DNA of 64,000 bases, taken from positions 1,550,001 through 1,614,000 of the forward strand of contig JABYQQ010000006.1 of NCBI GenBank assembly GCA_022605405.1, given 5' to 3'. A model generated the notes under the pieces. The model ran no database searches, was not told the DNA's origin, and was given only the letters and a program-made list of their open reading frames with translations. Source of the DNA: Earliella scabrosa. Taxonomy: Eukaryota; Basidiomycota; Agaricomycetes; Polyporales; Polyporaceae. Every line of letters starts with the position of its first letter. Positions within the stretch are counted from its first letter, which is position 1. Position numbers and translations under genes: made by a program. Below, one piece after another: positions 1 to 13,364 of this stretch.

Positions 1-934
1 CACGTCCGTCCTCGAACGCTTCGTCCCGATGTTCGAGCGCGTCCTCTCCGATGCCCTCTCCGCGGAGCCCGAGCTGGCAGTAGAAGTGGACCCATACAGC
101 TGGTACGACGGTCTTCCCGAGCAGCCCGACTGGGACTACGACGAAAACGAGGCGTACGAGAAGTGGGAGCGCGAGGAGCACTGGCCCAAAATCCCCGACC
201 CCGCGCCCTTCCAGCCCCAGCCCGCGGAGGAGCGCGTGAGCTACTCGCTCAAAGGGCGCACCCTCCAAGTCATCGTCAAGCTCGCGAACATCCACCTCAC
301 GCCCGACAAGCCGCGCTACCCCGGCGGCTCGTGGCACGTTGAGGGGATGGCGAACGAGGCGATCGTCGCGACGGGGCTCTACTACTACGCGTGCGAGAAC
401 ATCTCCGAGTCGCGCCTCGCGTTCCGCACCGTCGTCGGCACGTCGGACGCGACGCTCGACCTCCCGTACGAGCAGAGCGACCACCGCGGGTACGTCGTCG
501 CGTACGGGTTCGGCCGCGACCACGAGCTCAACCAGCAGCTCGGGCACGTCGTCGCCGAAGAGGACAAGTGCGTCGCGTTCCCGAACTCGTATCAGCACCA
601 CGTCGACCCGTTCGAGCTTGCGGACCCGTCCAAGCCTGGCCACCGCAAGATTTTGTGCTTCTTCTTGGTCAATCCCGAGCATCGAATTTTGTCGACGACG
701 GACGTCCCGCCGCAGCAGGAGGAGTGGATGGTGGACGAGCTCGAGCGGACGCCGGCGCTGGGGCAGCTGCCGCAGGAGCTGTTCGACATGGTTGCGGGGT
801 ACGTGAGGGAGGGCGCCATTTCGCGCAAGCAGGCGGAAGAGGATCGGGAGGAGCTCATGCAGGAACGCTCGAAGTTCGTCGTGAAGCACAACGAGAACAT
901 ATACGAGGTCGAGTTCAACATGTGCGAGCACTAG
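1..934 (+). CDS. DUF4246 family protein, copy A1 (5' part outside window)
   Basis: Third-exon-free C-terminal part of a fungal DUF4246 protein; the frame is already open at base 2, so the gene starts left of the window. The visible protein matches the C-terminal ~60% of A2 and A3: the SYSLKGRTLQVIVKLANIHL block, GGSWHVEGMANEAIVATG, YYYACENISESRLAFR, the YQHHVDPFEL segment, PGHRKILCFFLVNP, and a closing MCEH that is the last four residues of all six copies. Family function is unknown. From residue pattern I infer a 2-oxoglutarate/Fe(II) oxygenase-like double-stranded beta-helix (HxE in WHVE, later His in QHHVD, Arg in GHRK). It is the first of three tandem + strand copies; A2 starts about 450 bp downstream. 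An ATG at 29 is internal, not the true start. Confidence 0.9.
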   Translation, partial: TSVLERFVPMFERVLSDALSAEPELAVEVDPYSWYDGLPEQPDWDYDENEAYEKWEREEHWPKIPDPAPFQPQPAEERVSYSLKGRTLQVIVKLANIHLTPDKPRYPGGSWHVEGMANEAIVATGLYYYACENISESRLAFRTVVGTSDATLDLPYEQSDHRGYVVAYGFGRDHELNQQLGHVVAEEDKCVAFPNSYQHHVDPFELADPSKPGHRKILCFFLVNPEHRILSTTDVPPQQEEWMVDELERTPALGQLPQELFDMVAGYVREGAISRKQAEEDREELMQERSKFVVKHNENIYEVEFNMCEH

Positions 935-1388
935 TGGCGAGGGAGGTATGTCGTTGACTCGTTGTACCGTGCGGTTGAAAGGACTTGTCGGAGTTTCTCA
1001 TGGCGCATTACTAGTGTACTTGTCTACGACGTACGTTCGGGATTCATGATTGACACGCATCCGTGATGGAAGTATCGGGACGCTCATCGTCCCAAGTATG
1101 CTATGAGCGCAACTAGTACTGCGGCGTCTGATGGTGCAGTACATAACCATAGGCACTGCCGCGGCGGCTGGAATGGCGGTGCACCTGCGGCCGGGCGCTC
1201 AGTGGTCTACAGCACTACTACTTCAAGTTACTTCGATCAACTTGAATCCGGTAAGTCACTACACCTCTCTCTTTTTCAAGTGACAAGTACCCAAGTAAGT
1301 CCGAGTGCACTATTGAGCGAGTGCAACCATTCTTGCTGATCTGTGTTTTTCCCCGTTGGGAGTCTCAGTCCATACTCGTTCAACTACT
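935..1388. promoter_or_regulatory. A1-A2 spacer and A2 upstream region
   Basis: 454 bp with no gene. It must hold the A1 terminator and the A2 promoter. A 15-mer at 1219-1233 (tacttcaagttactt) is followed at 1239-1246 by an inverted version of its core (aacttgaa). The same 15-mer occurs upstream of the GT32 gene at 26525-26539, and AAGTTGAAG-like words recur before A3 and B1. No clear TATA box was seen. Confidence 0.35.
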
Positions 1389-3209
1389 ATGATACCGATG
1401 CCAGGATCGAAGAAAAGGCTGAGCAGGGAACCCCGCACTGACTTCCCCTCCCCCTTCAACTTCCGCTCGTACAGCGGGCCGATCACGCTCGTCGAGCTGC
1501 GCATGCGCCAGCTGTCTGGCAGGATCCGCACAAAGCCAAACTGGTGGGAGAAGGTGCACGACGATACCATTGTCGCAAAGTGGCGGGCGGAGATCGTCGA
1601 GCAGGACGCTGCGCTTGTTGACAAACTCTGGGGCGGCGAGGAGCGCTTCAACGACGGCTCTGATGGTGCCAAACCCAAGCTGTGGCCGCGAGACCCGATC
1701 ACGGACGCGCAGCTCGACTATGTCTTTGACGAGCTGAGGCACGATGCCGCACAGCGCGACCCTGAGACGGGGATATATGTAAGCCCTCCTGCATGTCTAC
1801 GACATGTGTTGACGCGTTGACTAACGGCGGTGGTACAGGCAACAGCAGTTCGGAAGGTCTATGAGTCCCGATCCCTCATACCGCCCGAACTCAAGGGAGC
1901 CCTCGTCCAAGGCGTGTCTGTCCTGGAGTCGGTTCCTGACGAGGAGAAGGACTGGCACCCCGGCTCAGATAATCAGGTCCTCGACCTCGTTCACCCCTCG
2001 CTCTACTGTCTGCGCATTGGCAAATCCTATGTGCGGAAACACGACGCACTCTCCACAGACCAAACATCGATTGAACTCCTCACTGAAGAGGCCTACCTTG
2101 CACGGAGACCGGACCTCGCGAATTACGCACGCCGGCATACCGAGAAGTGGCTGATCTCTCCCAAATTCCAGTGGCTGCCAACCGACTTTGGCGTGTCGAG
2201 CTCCGGTGCCGTCAGCTGTCTCGGGTACATCAACAACCTCCATCCTGAGAAGCACGCGCCCCTCTACCGCACCATTGCATCTATTCTCGAGCGCTTCGTG
2301 CCGATGTTCGAGCGTGTGCTCTCGGACGCGTTGTCAGCGGAGCCCGCACTGGCAGTCAAGGTAGACCCATACAGATGGTACAAATCGGATCGGATTCCCA
2401 AGCCGCCCGCCTGGCACGACGAAGAGGCCCTCGAGCAGTGGGAACAAGAGCACATGTGGCCCGTTATCCCCGATCCCTCGCCATTCCACCCCCAGCCCGC
2501 GGAGGAGCGAGTGAGCTACTCGCTCAAAGGGCGCACGCTCCAAGTCATCGTCAAGCTCGCCAACATCCACCTCACCCCCGACAAGCCGCGCTACCCAGGC
2601 GGCTCGTGGCACGTCGAGGGGATGGCGAACGAGGCGATCGTCGCGACGGGGCTCTACTACTACGCGTGCGAGAACATCTCCGAGTCCCGGCTCGCGTTCC
2701 GCACCGTCGTCGGCACGGACGGTTCGACGCTGGACCTGCCGTACGAGCAGGACGACGATCGCGGATATGTCGTTGCGTACGGATTCGGTCGAGATGACCC
2801 GCTCAACCAGCAACTTGGGCACATCGTCGCCGAGGAGGACAAGTGCGTCGCTTTCCCAAACGTCTATCAACACCACGTGGATGCGTTCGAGCTTGCGGAC
2901 CCGTCCAAGCCTGGGCACCGGAAGATTCTGTGCTTCTTCTTGGTCAACCCCAATTATCGGATCCTGTCGACGACGGACGTGCCACCGCAACAGGCGGACT
3001 GGATAGTGGGCGAGCTCGAGAGGACGCCTGCTCTGGGGCAGCTGCCGCAGGAACTGTTCGACATCGTCTCCGACTATGTGAGGCAGGGTGCGGTTTCGCG
3101 CCAAGAAGCCGAGGCCGATCGCGACGAGCTTATGAAGGAACGTTCAAAGTTTGTGATGCAGCATAACACAAGCATGTACGAGGTGGAGTTCAACATGTGC
3201 GAGCACTAG
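1389..3209 (+). CDS. DUF4246 family protein, copy A2
   Basis: Two exons, 1389-1778 and 1839-3209, joined across a 60-nt GTAAGC...CAG intron in phase 0, giving 586 aa. The start is the first ATG of the open frame; it precedes the conserved N-terminal block DFPSPF, ITLVELRMRQLSG, WWEKV, EIVEQD and LWGGEERF. Next come WPRDPITDAQLDYVF and, after the intron, the ESRSLIPP and DWHPGS(D/N)NQVLDLVHPS blocks, then the beta-helix-like C-terminal half with WHVEG, YQHHVD and GHRKILCFF, ending MCEH. It lies between A1 and A3 in the same direction, each with its own spacer, so it is not co-transcribed by operon logic. The family has no assigned function; an iron/2OG oxygenase-type activity is my inference from the HxE...H...R pattern. 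Confidence 0.9.
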
Positions 3210-3673
3210 GATCGGACGCTGGTCTGAATGTCTTGGAGGGACGGATACCTTCTTGGTACAAGCCACAACAAATTGATGTATATACCTCCATAGCTTGCGC
3301 TTCTGGCGTCAGCCGCTTTCTTTCTCTTCGGACTCACGCACTAGTACTATGACAGTACTTAGGCTGGCACGACACGCCTGCGCATGTGAAGTGGTGAATC
3401 AGCTCTGAGTACGATCGCGAAGTGAATGAACGCCGGGGCGCCACATACCAAAGAACGTTTCCTTTTCGGGTCACGCACCATGCAAGTTCATCGCGGCGGG
3501 GCGCGGGAACTTGAAGGCGGGATGGATCATGGCTGTGAACCTTTCCAAGTTGAAGCGCCGCTGCAGTTCGCCACATCAGGGCAGACCCGCCGCTCGTCAT
3601 ATAAGTACTGAACACATCGCACTCGCTCGCGTCTAGCTCCGTCGCCCCACTCTCTCACTAACGATCAGCATTC
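3210..3673. promoter_or_regulatory. A2-A3 spacer with TATA box and repeated AACTTGAAG/AAGTTGAAG words
   Basis: 464 bp without a gene. A TATA-like catataagta lies at about 3598-3607, some 70 bp before the A3 ATG. AACTTGAAG at about 3509 and AAGTTGAAG at about 3547 resemble words upstream of A2 and B1 and may be a shared regulatory motif. Confidence 0.45.
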
Positions 3674-5533
3674 ATGGCGTACTATGGCTTGCGCCAGATC
3701 AAACCTCGAGAGGACTTCCCCTCGCCATTTGACTGGAACTCGCGCGACCCGATCACACTCGTCGAGCTGCGCATGCGCCAGCTCTCAGGATGTATCCGCG
3801 CAAAGCCACGCTGGTGGGAGAAGGTGCATGACGCTGCGATCGTCGATAAATGGCGCACGGAGATTGTCGAGCAGGACCGCGCACTCGTCGAGAAGTTCTG
3901 GGGAGGCGAGGAGCGTTTCAAGGACCAGTTTGATGTGCCGGATGATTGGGATGGGGAGGAGAGTGGGAATAGAGAGGATGGTAAAGACGAAGACGAGGAG
4001 CGTCAGCCGGGACCGAAGAAGTGGCCGCGCGATCCTATTACGGACGTGCAGCTCGACTACATCTTTGCGGAGCTGAAGCACGCGGCGAGCGAGCGGGACC
4101 CGGAGACGGGCATCTTTGTAGGGCTCTCATTTCACTTCACAGGTTGCCTGCGTACTCAACGATGCTTGATTCAGGCAACGGCCATCCACGAGGTGTATGA
4201 ATCTCGGTCTCTGATACCTCCGGGCCTCAAAGAAGACCTCATCGAAAGCGTGTCTGTGCTGGAGAACGTGCCGGAAAACGAAAAGGACTGGCACCCTGGC
4301 TCTGACAACCAGGTTCTCGACCTCGTGCATCCCTCACTCTACTGCCTGCGCATCGGTGGGTCCTACGTGCGGAAACCGGACACAACCGACCTCACTCAAC
4401 CCTCGGTCGAAGTCATCACTGAAGAAGCCTATCTAGCAAGGCGGCCTGACCTTGCAGACTTTGCCCGTCGGAACAAATGGCTAATCTCACCCAAATTTCA
4501 GTGGCTGCCCACCGACTTCAAGGTGTCAGACTCGGGTGCGATCAGCTGCCTCGGGTACATCAACAACCTCCATCCCTCGAAGCACGCGTCGCTGTATCCC
4601 ACCATCGCCTCCATTCTCCAACGCTTCGTGCCGATGTTCGAGCGCGTGCTCTCCGATTCCCTGTCTGCGGACCCCGAACTAGCAGTCGAGGTGAACCCAT
4701 ACAAGTGGTACGATGGTACTCCAGCCGAGCCACACTGGCGTGACTACGCGGCCAACGAGAAATGGTGGCGCGAAGACAGGTGGCCAATCATTCCCGACCC
4801 CGCGCCCTTCCAGCCCCAGCCCGCGGAGGAACGCGTGAGCTACTCCCTCAAAGGGCGCACGCTCCAAGTCATCGTCAAGCTCGCCAACATCCACCTCACG
4901 CCCAACAAGCCGCGCTACCCAGGCGGCTCGTGGCACGTTGAGGGGATGGCGAACGAGGCGATCGTGGCGACCGGCATCTACTACTACGCGTGCGAGAACA
5001 TCTCCGAGTCGCGCTTGGCGTTCCGCACCGTCGTCGCGTCAGAAGAGGCGACCACCGACCTTGATTACGAGCAGGGCGACCACCGCGGTTACATGGCTGC
5101 ATATGGCTTGGGAAACGAGTATATGCTCAACCAGAACCTCGGGCACATCGTCGCGGAAGAAGACAAGTGTGTTGCGTTCCCGAACGTGTACCAGCACCAC
5201 GTCGATCCGTTCGAGCTCGCGGACCCGTCGAAGCCCGGCCACCGCAAGATCCTGTGCTTCTTCTTGGTCAACCCCAAGCATCGGATCCTATCGACGACGG
5301 ACGTGCCGCCGCAACAGGAAGACTGGGTGATGGACGAGCTCGAAAGGGCGCCGGCTCTAGGACAGCTGCCGCAGGAATTGTTTGACCTCGTCGCGGGATA
5401 TGTGAGGGAGGGCGCCATTTCGCGCAAGCAAGCAGAAGACGATCGTGCCGAGCTTATGAAGGAGCGATCCAAGTTCGTCATGGAGCATAACGAGAATATC
5501 TACGAGGTCGCGTTCGATATGTGTGAGCACTAA
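3674..5533 (+). CDS. DUF4246 family protein, copy A3
   Basis: Two exons, 3674-4117 and 4175-5533, give 600 aa. The 57-nt intron (GTAGGG...CAG, phase 0) sits at the position conserved in A2 and B1-B3. Unlike the others it has no in-frame stop, so an unspliced mRNA would encode 619 aa. The ATG directly precedes the conserved block ending DFPSPFDW. The candidate metal/co-substrate residues are H402 and E404 (WHVEG), H490 (YQHHVDPFEL) and R505 (GHRK). An acidic insert of about 30 residues (around 91-122) after the GGEERF block is longer than in A2. No signal peptide or membrane segment is visible, suggesting a cytosolic protein. Family assignment is firm; biochemical role is not known. Confidence 0.92.
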   Translation: MAYYGLRQIKPREDFPSPFDWNSRDPITLVELRMRQLSGCIRAKPRWWEKVHDAAIVDKWRTEIVEQDRALVEKFWGGEERFKDQFDVPDDWDGEESGNREDGKDEDEERQPGPKKWPRDPITDVQLDYIFAELKHAASERDPETGIFVGLSFHFTGCLRTQRCLIQATAIHEVYESRSLIPPGLKEDLIESVSVLENVPENEKDWHPGSDNQVLDLVHPSLYCLRIGGSYVRKPDTTDLTQPSVEVITEEAYLARRPDLADFARRNKWLISPKFQWLPTDFKVSDSGAISCLGYINNLHPSKHASLYPTIASILQRFVPMFERVLSDSLSADPELAVEVNPYKWYDGTPAEPHWRDYAANEKWWREDRWPIIPDPAPFQPQPAEERVSYSLKGRTLQVIVKLANIHLTPNKPRYPGGSWHVEGMANEAIVATGIYYYACENISESRLAFRTVVASEEATTDLDYEQGDHRGYMAAYGLGNEYMLNQNLGHIVAEEDKCVAFPNVYQHHVDPFELADPSKPGHRKILCFFLVNPKHRILSTTDVPPQQEDWVMDELERAPALGQLPQELFDLVAGYVREGAISRKQAEDDRAELMKERSKFVMEHNENIYEVAFDMCEH

Positions 5534-6068
5534 TGGGATTGATTGTATACACGAGTGAGCTGGAACGCACTGGTTATCTGTGCTACTCGCAGCGCCGAGA
5601 GCAAGGATTTACGGTGAATCAGTGGCAGCATCGAGACTCGTCCAACACGGTCCAGCCGGACTTTGGACAGCAATAACCTGTTGGTTAAGTGTCATCGTTG
5701 AGCGTCATTCGTTCTCACCAAAGTTATGATTGGAATTGGGACCCACGTTAGGTTGCACTAACAGTTCTGCCAGAACCATCAGTGTCGAACGAGAGTTCCC
5801 AAGGAAAGTTAGCTCTACCAAAGGGGTGATGGCGGGGCTATAGCCGCGTAACGTCAATGAACTCCGGATTGACTTCAACATACCTGCACGTTATGCTCCC
5901 CAGTCATCCGACCTGAGCCCTCCGACCGACGGTTCATATTCCTCCGATTTGTAGATTGACTCGAAACCTACGGCAGCAACTCTACCACACGTTATGAAGT
6001 ATATGAACCATCGTTCAGGTTGCATTCGACAATGAAGCTGCAGAACGCGAGAGACATGTATGCCGACA
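5534..6068. other. Intergenic, A3 to SDH assembly factor
   Basis: 535 bp between the convergent ends of A3 (+) and the SDHAF2-like gene (-). I see no coding exon, RNA or repeat; it should contain both 3' UTRs. Confidence 0.5.
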
Positions 6069-6693
6069 CTACGAGAGGTCAGGCATCCGCCGCACCACCT
6101 TGCCCTCGTTCTTGACATGTTCGCGCAGCTTGTCCAGCACGCTCGAATTCGCCCACCGCTCTGGCGGCGTCTTCTTCCCCGTCGCCCAGTAGTAGATGTC
6201 CCAGTCCGGCTCGTCCATAAGCTGCGCACGTCGTCAGCACCACTCCCATCGCCACGCCGCCGCACGTCCACCTCTCCAAAGAAACGCAACAACAACAACA
6301 ACATCAGAATGGCGACCCCTCTCCTCCTCTCAAAACAACAAACAACGCAACACGCACCTTGTCAAACTCGTGCAGCTCCGCCTCGCTCATCCCGCCCAGC
6401 CGCTCCCTCGCAAACGTGCTCAGCAGCAGATCGCTCTCGAGCGTGCCCCGCTTCCGGCTCTGGTACACCAGCCGCGCGCGCATCGTCTCCACGCTCTCCC
6501 CCGGGCGCGGCAGCGGTGTCGGCGCGGGCGCGTCGGGCGGCGACGTCGTCTTCTCCAGGTGCTCGGGCGTGTTCGGCAGCAGCCACGGGTCCGCGCCCCG
6601 TCGTGCGGTCGTTGTCAGCGCGCGAGAGGCAGAGGCACGGAAAGAGGGTGCGGGTGCGCAGCGTCGGCGGGCGAGTCGAAGGATTGCGGACAT
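6069..6693 (-). CDS. SDH5: Succinate dehydrogenase assembly factor 2 (SDH5/SDHAF2 family)
   Basis: Exons 6693-6358 and 6221-6069 on the minus strand are joined over a 136-nt phase-0 intron (GTGCGT...CAG), giving 162 aa. The N-terminus ([11 protein letters not shown], rich in Arg, Ser and Ala, no acidic residues) is a typical mitochondrial targeting sequence. The core carries family hallmarks: [19 protein letters not shown], then [12 protein letters not shown] in exon 1 and [17 protein letters not shown] in exon 2. Known role of the family: a matrix protein that promotes covalent attachment of FAD to the SDH flavoprotein subunit, needed for complex II. Length is normal for fungi. The longer open frame upstream of 6693 lacks family similarity, so the later ATG was chosen. 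Confidence 0.93.
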
Positions 6694-9257
<2,564 letters not shown>

Positions 9258-10514
9258 AGTCTAGAGCGGCGTGGGGGAGGCCGGGGAGTCGTTACGAGAG
9301 GGTCGTGAGGGGAGTCGTGAGGTTCGGACGAGCGGGAGAAACAAGGACGTTTAGACGCTTTTGGTCTAGCTTTTCTGGGCGGCAAGACGACCCGGGGACA
9401 GGGGCGGGGCGGCTGATGCTGGTGCAGACGATGGCGACGGTGTGTGTGGTGTCTGCCGGCAGGAGAGAAGAGAAAATTGGCTGTGGATGGACGCGGCGGA
9501 AGATAACGAGCGTCGGATGATGCTGAGTCCGCCATCCCTCGTGGGCTGCGCGCCACTCGGAGTCCAGTCGGGGTTTCAACGTCCCCCCAGCACTGCAGAG
9601 CAACAGCAGAGCGTCCCAAGTCCGGGCTCCCGTTCTCCATCTCATTTCTTTGCTTTCATTCTGCGCGCAGAAGGTCGTATGCACCTCACGATTCATCGCC
9701 GAATGCGAGCCCGACCGTGTGCTGACCCCCGCTTTTTATGGCTGTCTCATGCATTCACTAGATCAAACGCCACAAGGTGTCCAATACGTGGGGTAGGTTA
9801 CATGCATGTACAGTCTTCCTAGGACTCGTCGCTTGGGATAGCCATCCACGGCGATAATATTTGGTTGGGATAGACTCCCGTACATGTGTCCGAGATCGGG
9901 GCACACTGAACGCAAGTCTCCTTCATGCTAGAACCCATACCCCATCATTCGTTCGCCGATCTGTCGCAGGTAGTCTCCAGCCTGGCATGCAAGTGACATT
10001 ATATCGAGGCTCGAGCTCCGGTTTCTGCCAAGGCCACCACCCGTACCTACTCGGCTATGATGCATATCCATATGGTTAACGGCTTCGTCCGGTCATTCCA
10101 CAGAAAAGCGCCGGCATCCAAATTCCAGCGGATCTGAAGGTGCGATGAACGGTAGAATCCACTGATGCAGCAATGAGGCTAGTCCGGGATACATGTACGA
10201 GAGAGAGAGGGAAAAGCATGCGAACACAACGTGCATAAGGGGCGTGTGGCGGCATGAAGACGTATATGCGTGCGGTGGATCGGATGGGTATGCGTAGCGA
10301 ACTAAGAACTGAGAACGAATGGATGTGATGGTGGACAGATGCGATGCGATATTCTACACGAGACGGGAAATACAGCTAGTGGCACAGGGAACTATATGGA
10401 TAACAACGACGAATATGATGGGTGGTAGATTACGATGCTTTGGGGGATAGAAGACGGTGCGTTTGCGAGCTGGTGATTTCCGGCCATGAGGAGAGAACGT
10501 GCAAGGAACTCTAC
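9258..10514. other. Intergenic, PP1 promoter region
   Basis: 1.26 kb between the PP1 start (minus) and the 3' end of the PH-domain gene (minus). Presumably the PP1 promoter. I see no convincing exon, tRNA or repeat. Confidence 0.45.
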
Positions 10515-13117
10515 TTATGATGCCGGGGTACCGGTACCATTCGATGCGGAGGCGGCCTCAGCACGATTAACACGCTGCCTCCGTCTCCGTCGCCTGCGAA
10601 GTCATGACGTGCACAGCACATGGCCGAGATCAGCAACGCAGTTCCGTAAGTGACACTGCTCCGGACACACACCTGGGAAAGATCGGACCTCGCGGCATTG
10701 GTCGTTCGTCGAGATCCAGAGCCACGTTCGTTCCCATCTGTATGCCCTGTGATAGCGCAGCGAAGCACGGCATCGGCGTCAGCACGAACGAAGCGGAAGA
10801 AGATCGAGGCGCGACCACCCACCTCGATCCAATCGATGACGGCGGCGACGTCCTTGGCCTGCAGGAGGAACTGCTCGCCCTCCATCCTGACCCTAATGAC
10901 GTTCTTCCGCTTCTTGTAGTCGCTCGCGAGTCCGCTCTCAGCGTGCTGCAACGTGTACTGGCGGATGAGGTCCTTCGGATCAGGGGTGTAAGGTGCGTCC
11001 TTCTCTTTCTCTTTGTCCTTGTCTTTGTCCTTGTCCGTAGAGACATTACTCCCGGAATGTGAACGGAAGCGACTGCGAAAGAGGGATGGACTGTCGCTGG
11101 AGGAAGCCGATGACGCCGATGTGGGAGACGGGACCGTAAGAGTCGTAGAATTTGTGCGGTTGGATGTGGCGGAAGACATATTGGAGGGCCTGGTGGATCC
11201 GAGGGTGTCCATGGAATGTCGGGAAGCCATGCCTGACGGATGTCGTGCGTTCTCCTGACGCGAGTCCATGCTATGGCGCGGACTCGAGCTACCGCTGTTC
11301 GCGCTCAGCCGACCAACACTCTTCGATCGCTGCCGCCGCAAGAATCGCGAAGTCAAGCCCAGCCTAGATTTCGACGACGGTAAGGGTGGGGTGGGCTCGC
11401 GCGACCTCGACGGTTCCGTCGCTTCAGGTCTTGAGCCTGCCGCGGCAGAGCTCGACTCCTCCACAATCTTCGGGATCCGCTCCATGTCCTGCTCCTTCCG
11501 CTCCCGTATCGCACTCACCCGGATCCCACTCGCCGTAATCGCGGTCACGTTCACAGAGGTGATGTCGCCGACCCCGACCCTGTTCTCCCACCACTGCTCG
11601 ATCGCGCTCACTCCCGACGCCGCAGGGGGGCACTTGTACACCCGGAGCGCCGTGCCCTCCAGCACGCAATACACCCGCCGCCACTTCCTGTCCTTCGCTT
11701 GCACACCAGGTCGGGTGAACTCCACTTTTCGTGGCATGGCCCCGCAGAGGAAGATGGAATTCGAATACGGAGGCAGAGTTTCGCGCCCTTCGTCCTCGTG
11801 CGGCTGGTGGGTTGCTTGCCCTCGTCTCCGGAATAGCGGGTCGGGGTACGGTGGCGGGTCCGACGAGGGCTCGTATACAGGAAGCGATCGCCGTCGCCTC
11901 AGCATTGGCGACGTGATGACATCGTCTGGGGGTTCAGCAGGTGGCACCGCGTCGGGAGCCTGGCCGTCCCCAGCAAGCGCTTGTGACTTGTTCGGTGGAG
12001 TCTTGCCCAGCGTCGGAGAGATTATCTTGTCCTTCTCTTTGCGCGAGACCGAAACCAGGTCGATCATGCTCTTCGATGCGTGGTGGTACAGGCCAGGTCG
12101 CGGTGAACCAGGAGTGGCGGGCATAGGCACCATGCGCGGCTGTGGCACACGTTCCGACGCACGCGCCTTGCCGTTCGCGCGCATGTCGCTCGCCCGGGGC
12201 GTGCGCGTTGGTGAGGGGGGCAGTTCCGGCGATTTCGAAGTAAAGTAGTCGACAGATGAACCCGCTTGAGGGCGCGCATGAGGTGTGCGCTGCGTGCCGG
12301 CGTCATCGAAAGAGACGCTGAAGCCGGAGATATCGACGTTGGGCAGAGGTGGCAGACGCGACGGACCCGCGACGGAGGACGAATTTGGGGGCGATATCTC
12401 GTCATCCTCATCGCCACTCTCGTCCGATCCTCCGTCGGCGGCTCCTTCGGCGTGATCTTCCCCTTCCTCCTCTTCGTCTTCGTCATCCTCTAGACTCGCG
12501 TTCTCGTGAGTCGCCTCTTGGTCCGCGTCGCTCGGCCCTTGCATCGGAAGGGCGGGTAGACTTCGTAGCGGCGCAGTCGGCCGAGCGGGACGCGCAGGCT
12601 GCGAGGGGGTTGGAGGGGGAAGAGTCGGAAGGTTCAGTATGGGCATCGGAGGCTGTCGGGTGACCAGAGAGGGCGTCAGGCGAGCACTTCCTCCTGCCGT
12701 GTATTGGGCCATCAAAGGCGGTGGGAGTGTCGCAAGACGTGGTGCGAGAGCGCGACGAGCTGTACCACTTGTAAACGCGGACCGAGACGTGTTGCCGTTG
12801 GGAGCGCCGTCCTCGGGCGAGGAGCGAGATGGAAGAGTCTGCGCTCGGGTGTGCATCGAACTCGGAATGGCAGCACGATTGACAGGGTATGGAGGGGCAT
12901 CGCTCGAAAGTGGCAGTCCGTCGATATGGCGAGGGGAAGAGGTCAAAGGAGGGGAGGTCGGTAAGGCGGAAGTTGGCGATGCATGGGTCACCCGAGAGGC
13001 ACCTCGCAGAGAAACATGGCAAGCGGTGGGCGAGTCTTCCCCAGAGTCTCTAGCGTTGTCAAATGAGTGGTGGGCTCGTACCTCGACTTTCGTGAGCGCC
13101 ATTGAGCCAAGGTCCAT
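10515..13117 (-). CDS. PH-domain protein with a split PH domain (5' exon structure uncertain)
   Basis: The main exon is about 13117-10823, then 10746-10673 and 10593-10515 (introns of 76 and 79 nt). From the ATG at 13117 this gives about 815 aa. The N-terminal 450 residues are Pro/Ser-rich with an acidic patch, so probably disordered. Around 465-530 lies the first half of a PH domain (KVEFTRPG, KWRRVYCVLEGTALRVYK). About 180 low-complexity residues follow, including a charged KDKDKDKEKEKD run. The second half comes at about 705-770 (QHAESGLASDYKKRKNVIRVR, QFLLQAKDVAAVIDWIE). The spliced C-terminus is very basic (six Arg-rich residues after GPIFP). The frame is open to 13288, and a good candidate first exon is 13364-13293 (MSTAYGSITE...), but I could not join it in frame with certainty. 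PH domains usually bind phosphoinositides or proteins; the specific role is unknown. Confidence 0.8.
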
Positions 13118-13364
13118 CGACCTCGCCGACCTCTCGTAATTCGCGCCTCCAAGCACCGAGTTCGCGTTGCGCCGGCGCGGACGAAGACTAGAGACCTTCT
13201 TCAAAAATTGACTTGTCCTCACCTGTCGGTTGCAGATGGAAGAACTGTAAGTGAGTGAAAGAGGATCAGTGCAAGTACGACCGGGCACACACCAGTAACT
13301 GCGGCCGTCCTTGATGCGTCTCCGCCTCCTGCGTCTCCGTGATCGATCCGTAGGCTGTTGACAT

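Noticed and set aside
11268..12248. 326-codon + strand open frame opposite the PH-domain gene
   Set aside because: It is the complement of Ser/Pro-rich coding sequence, with no family motif; the minus strand shows PH motifs and consistent splicing.
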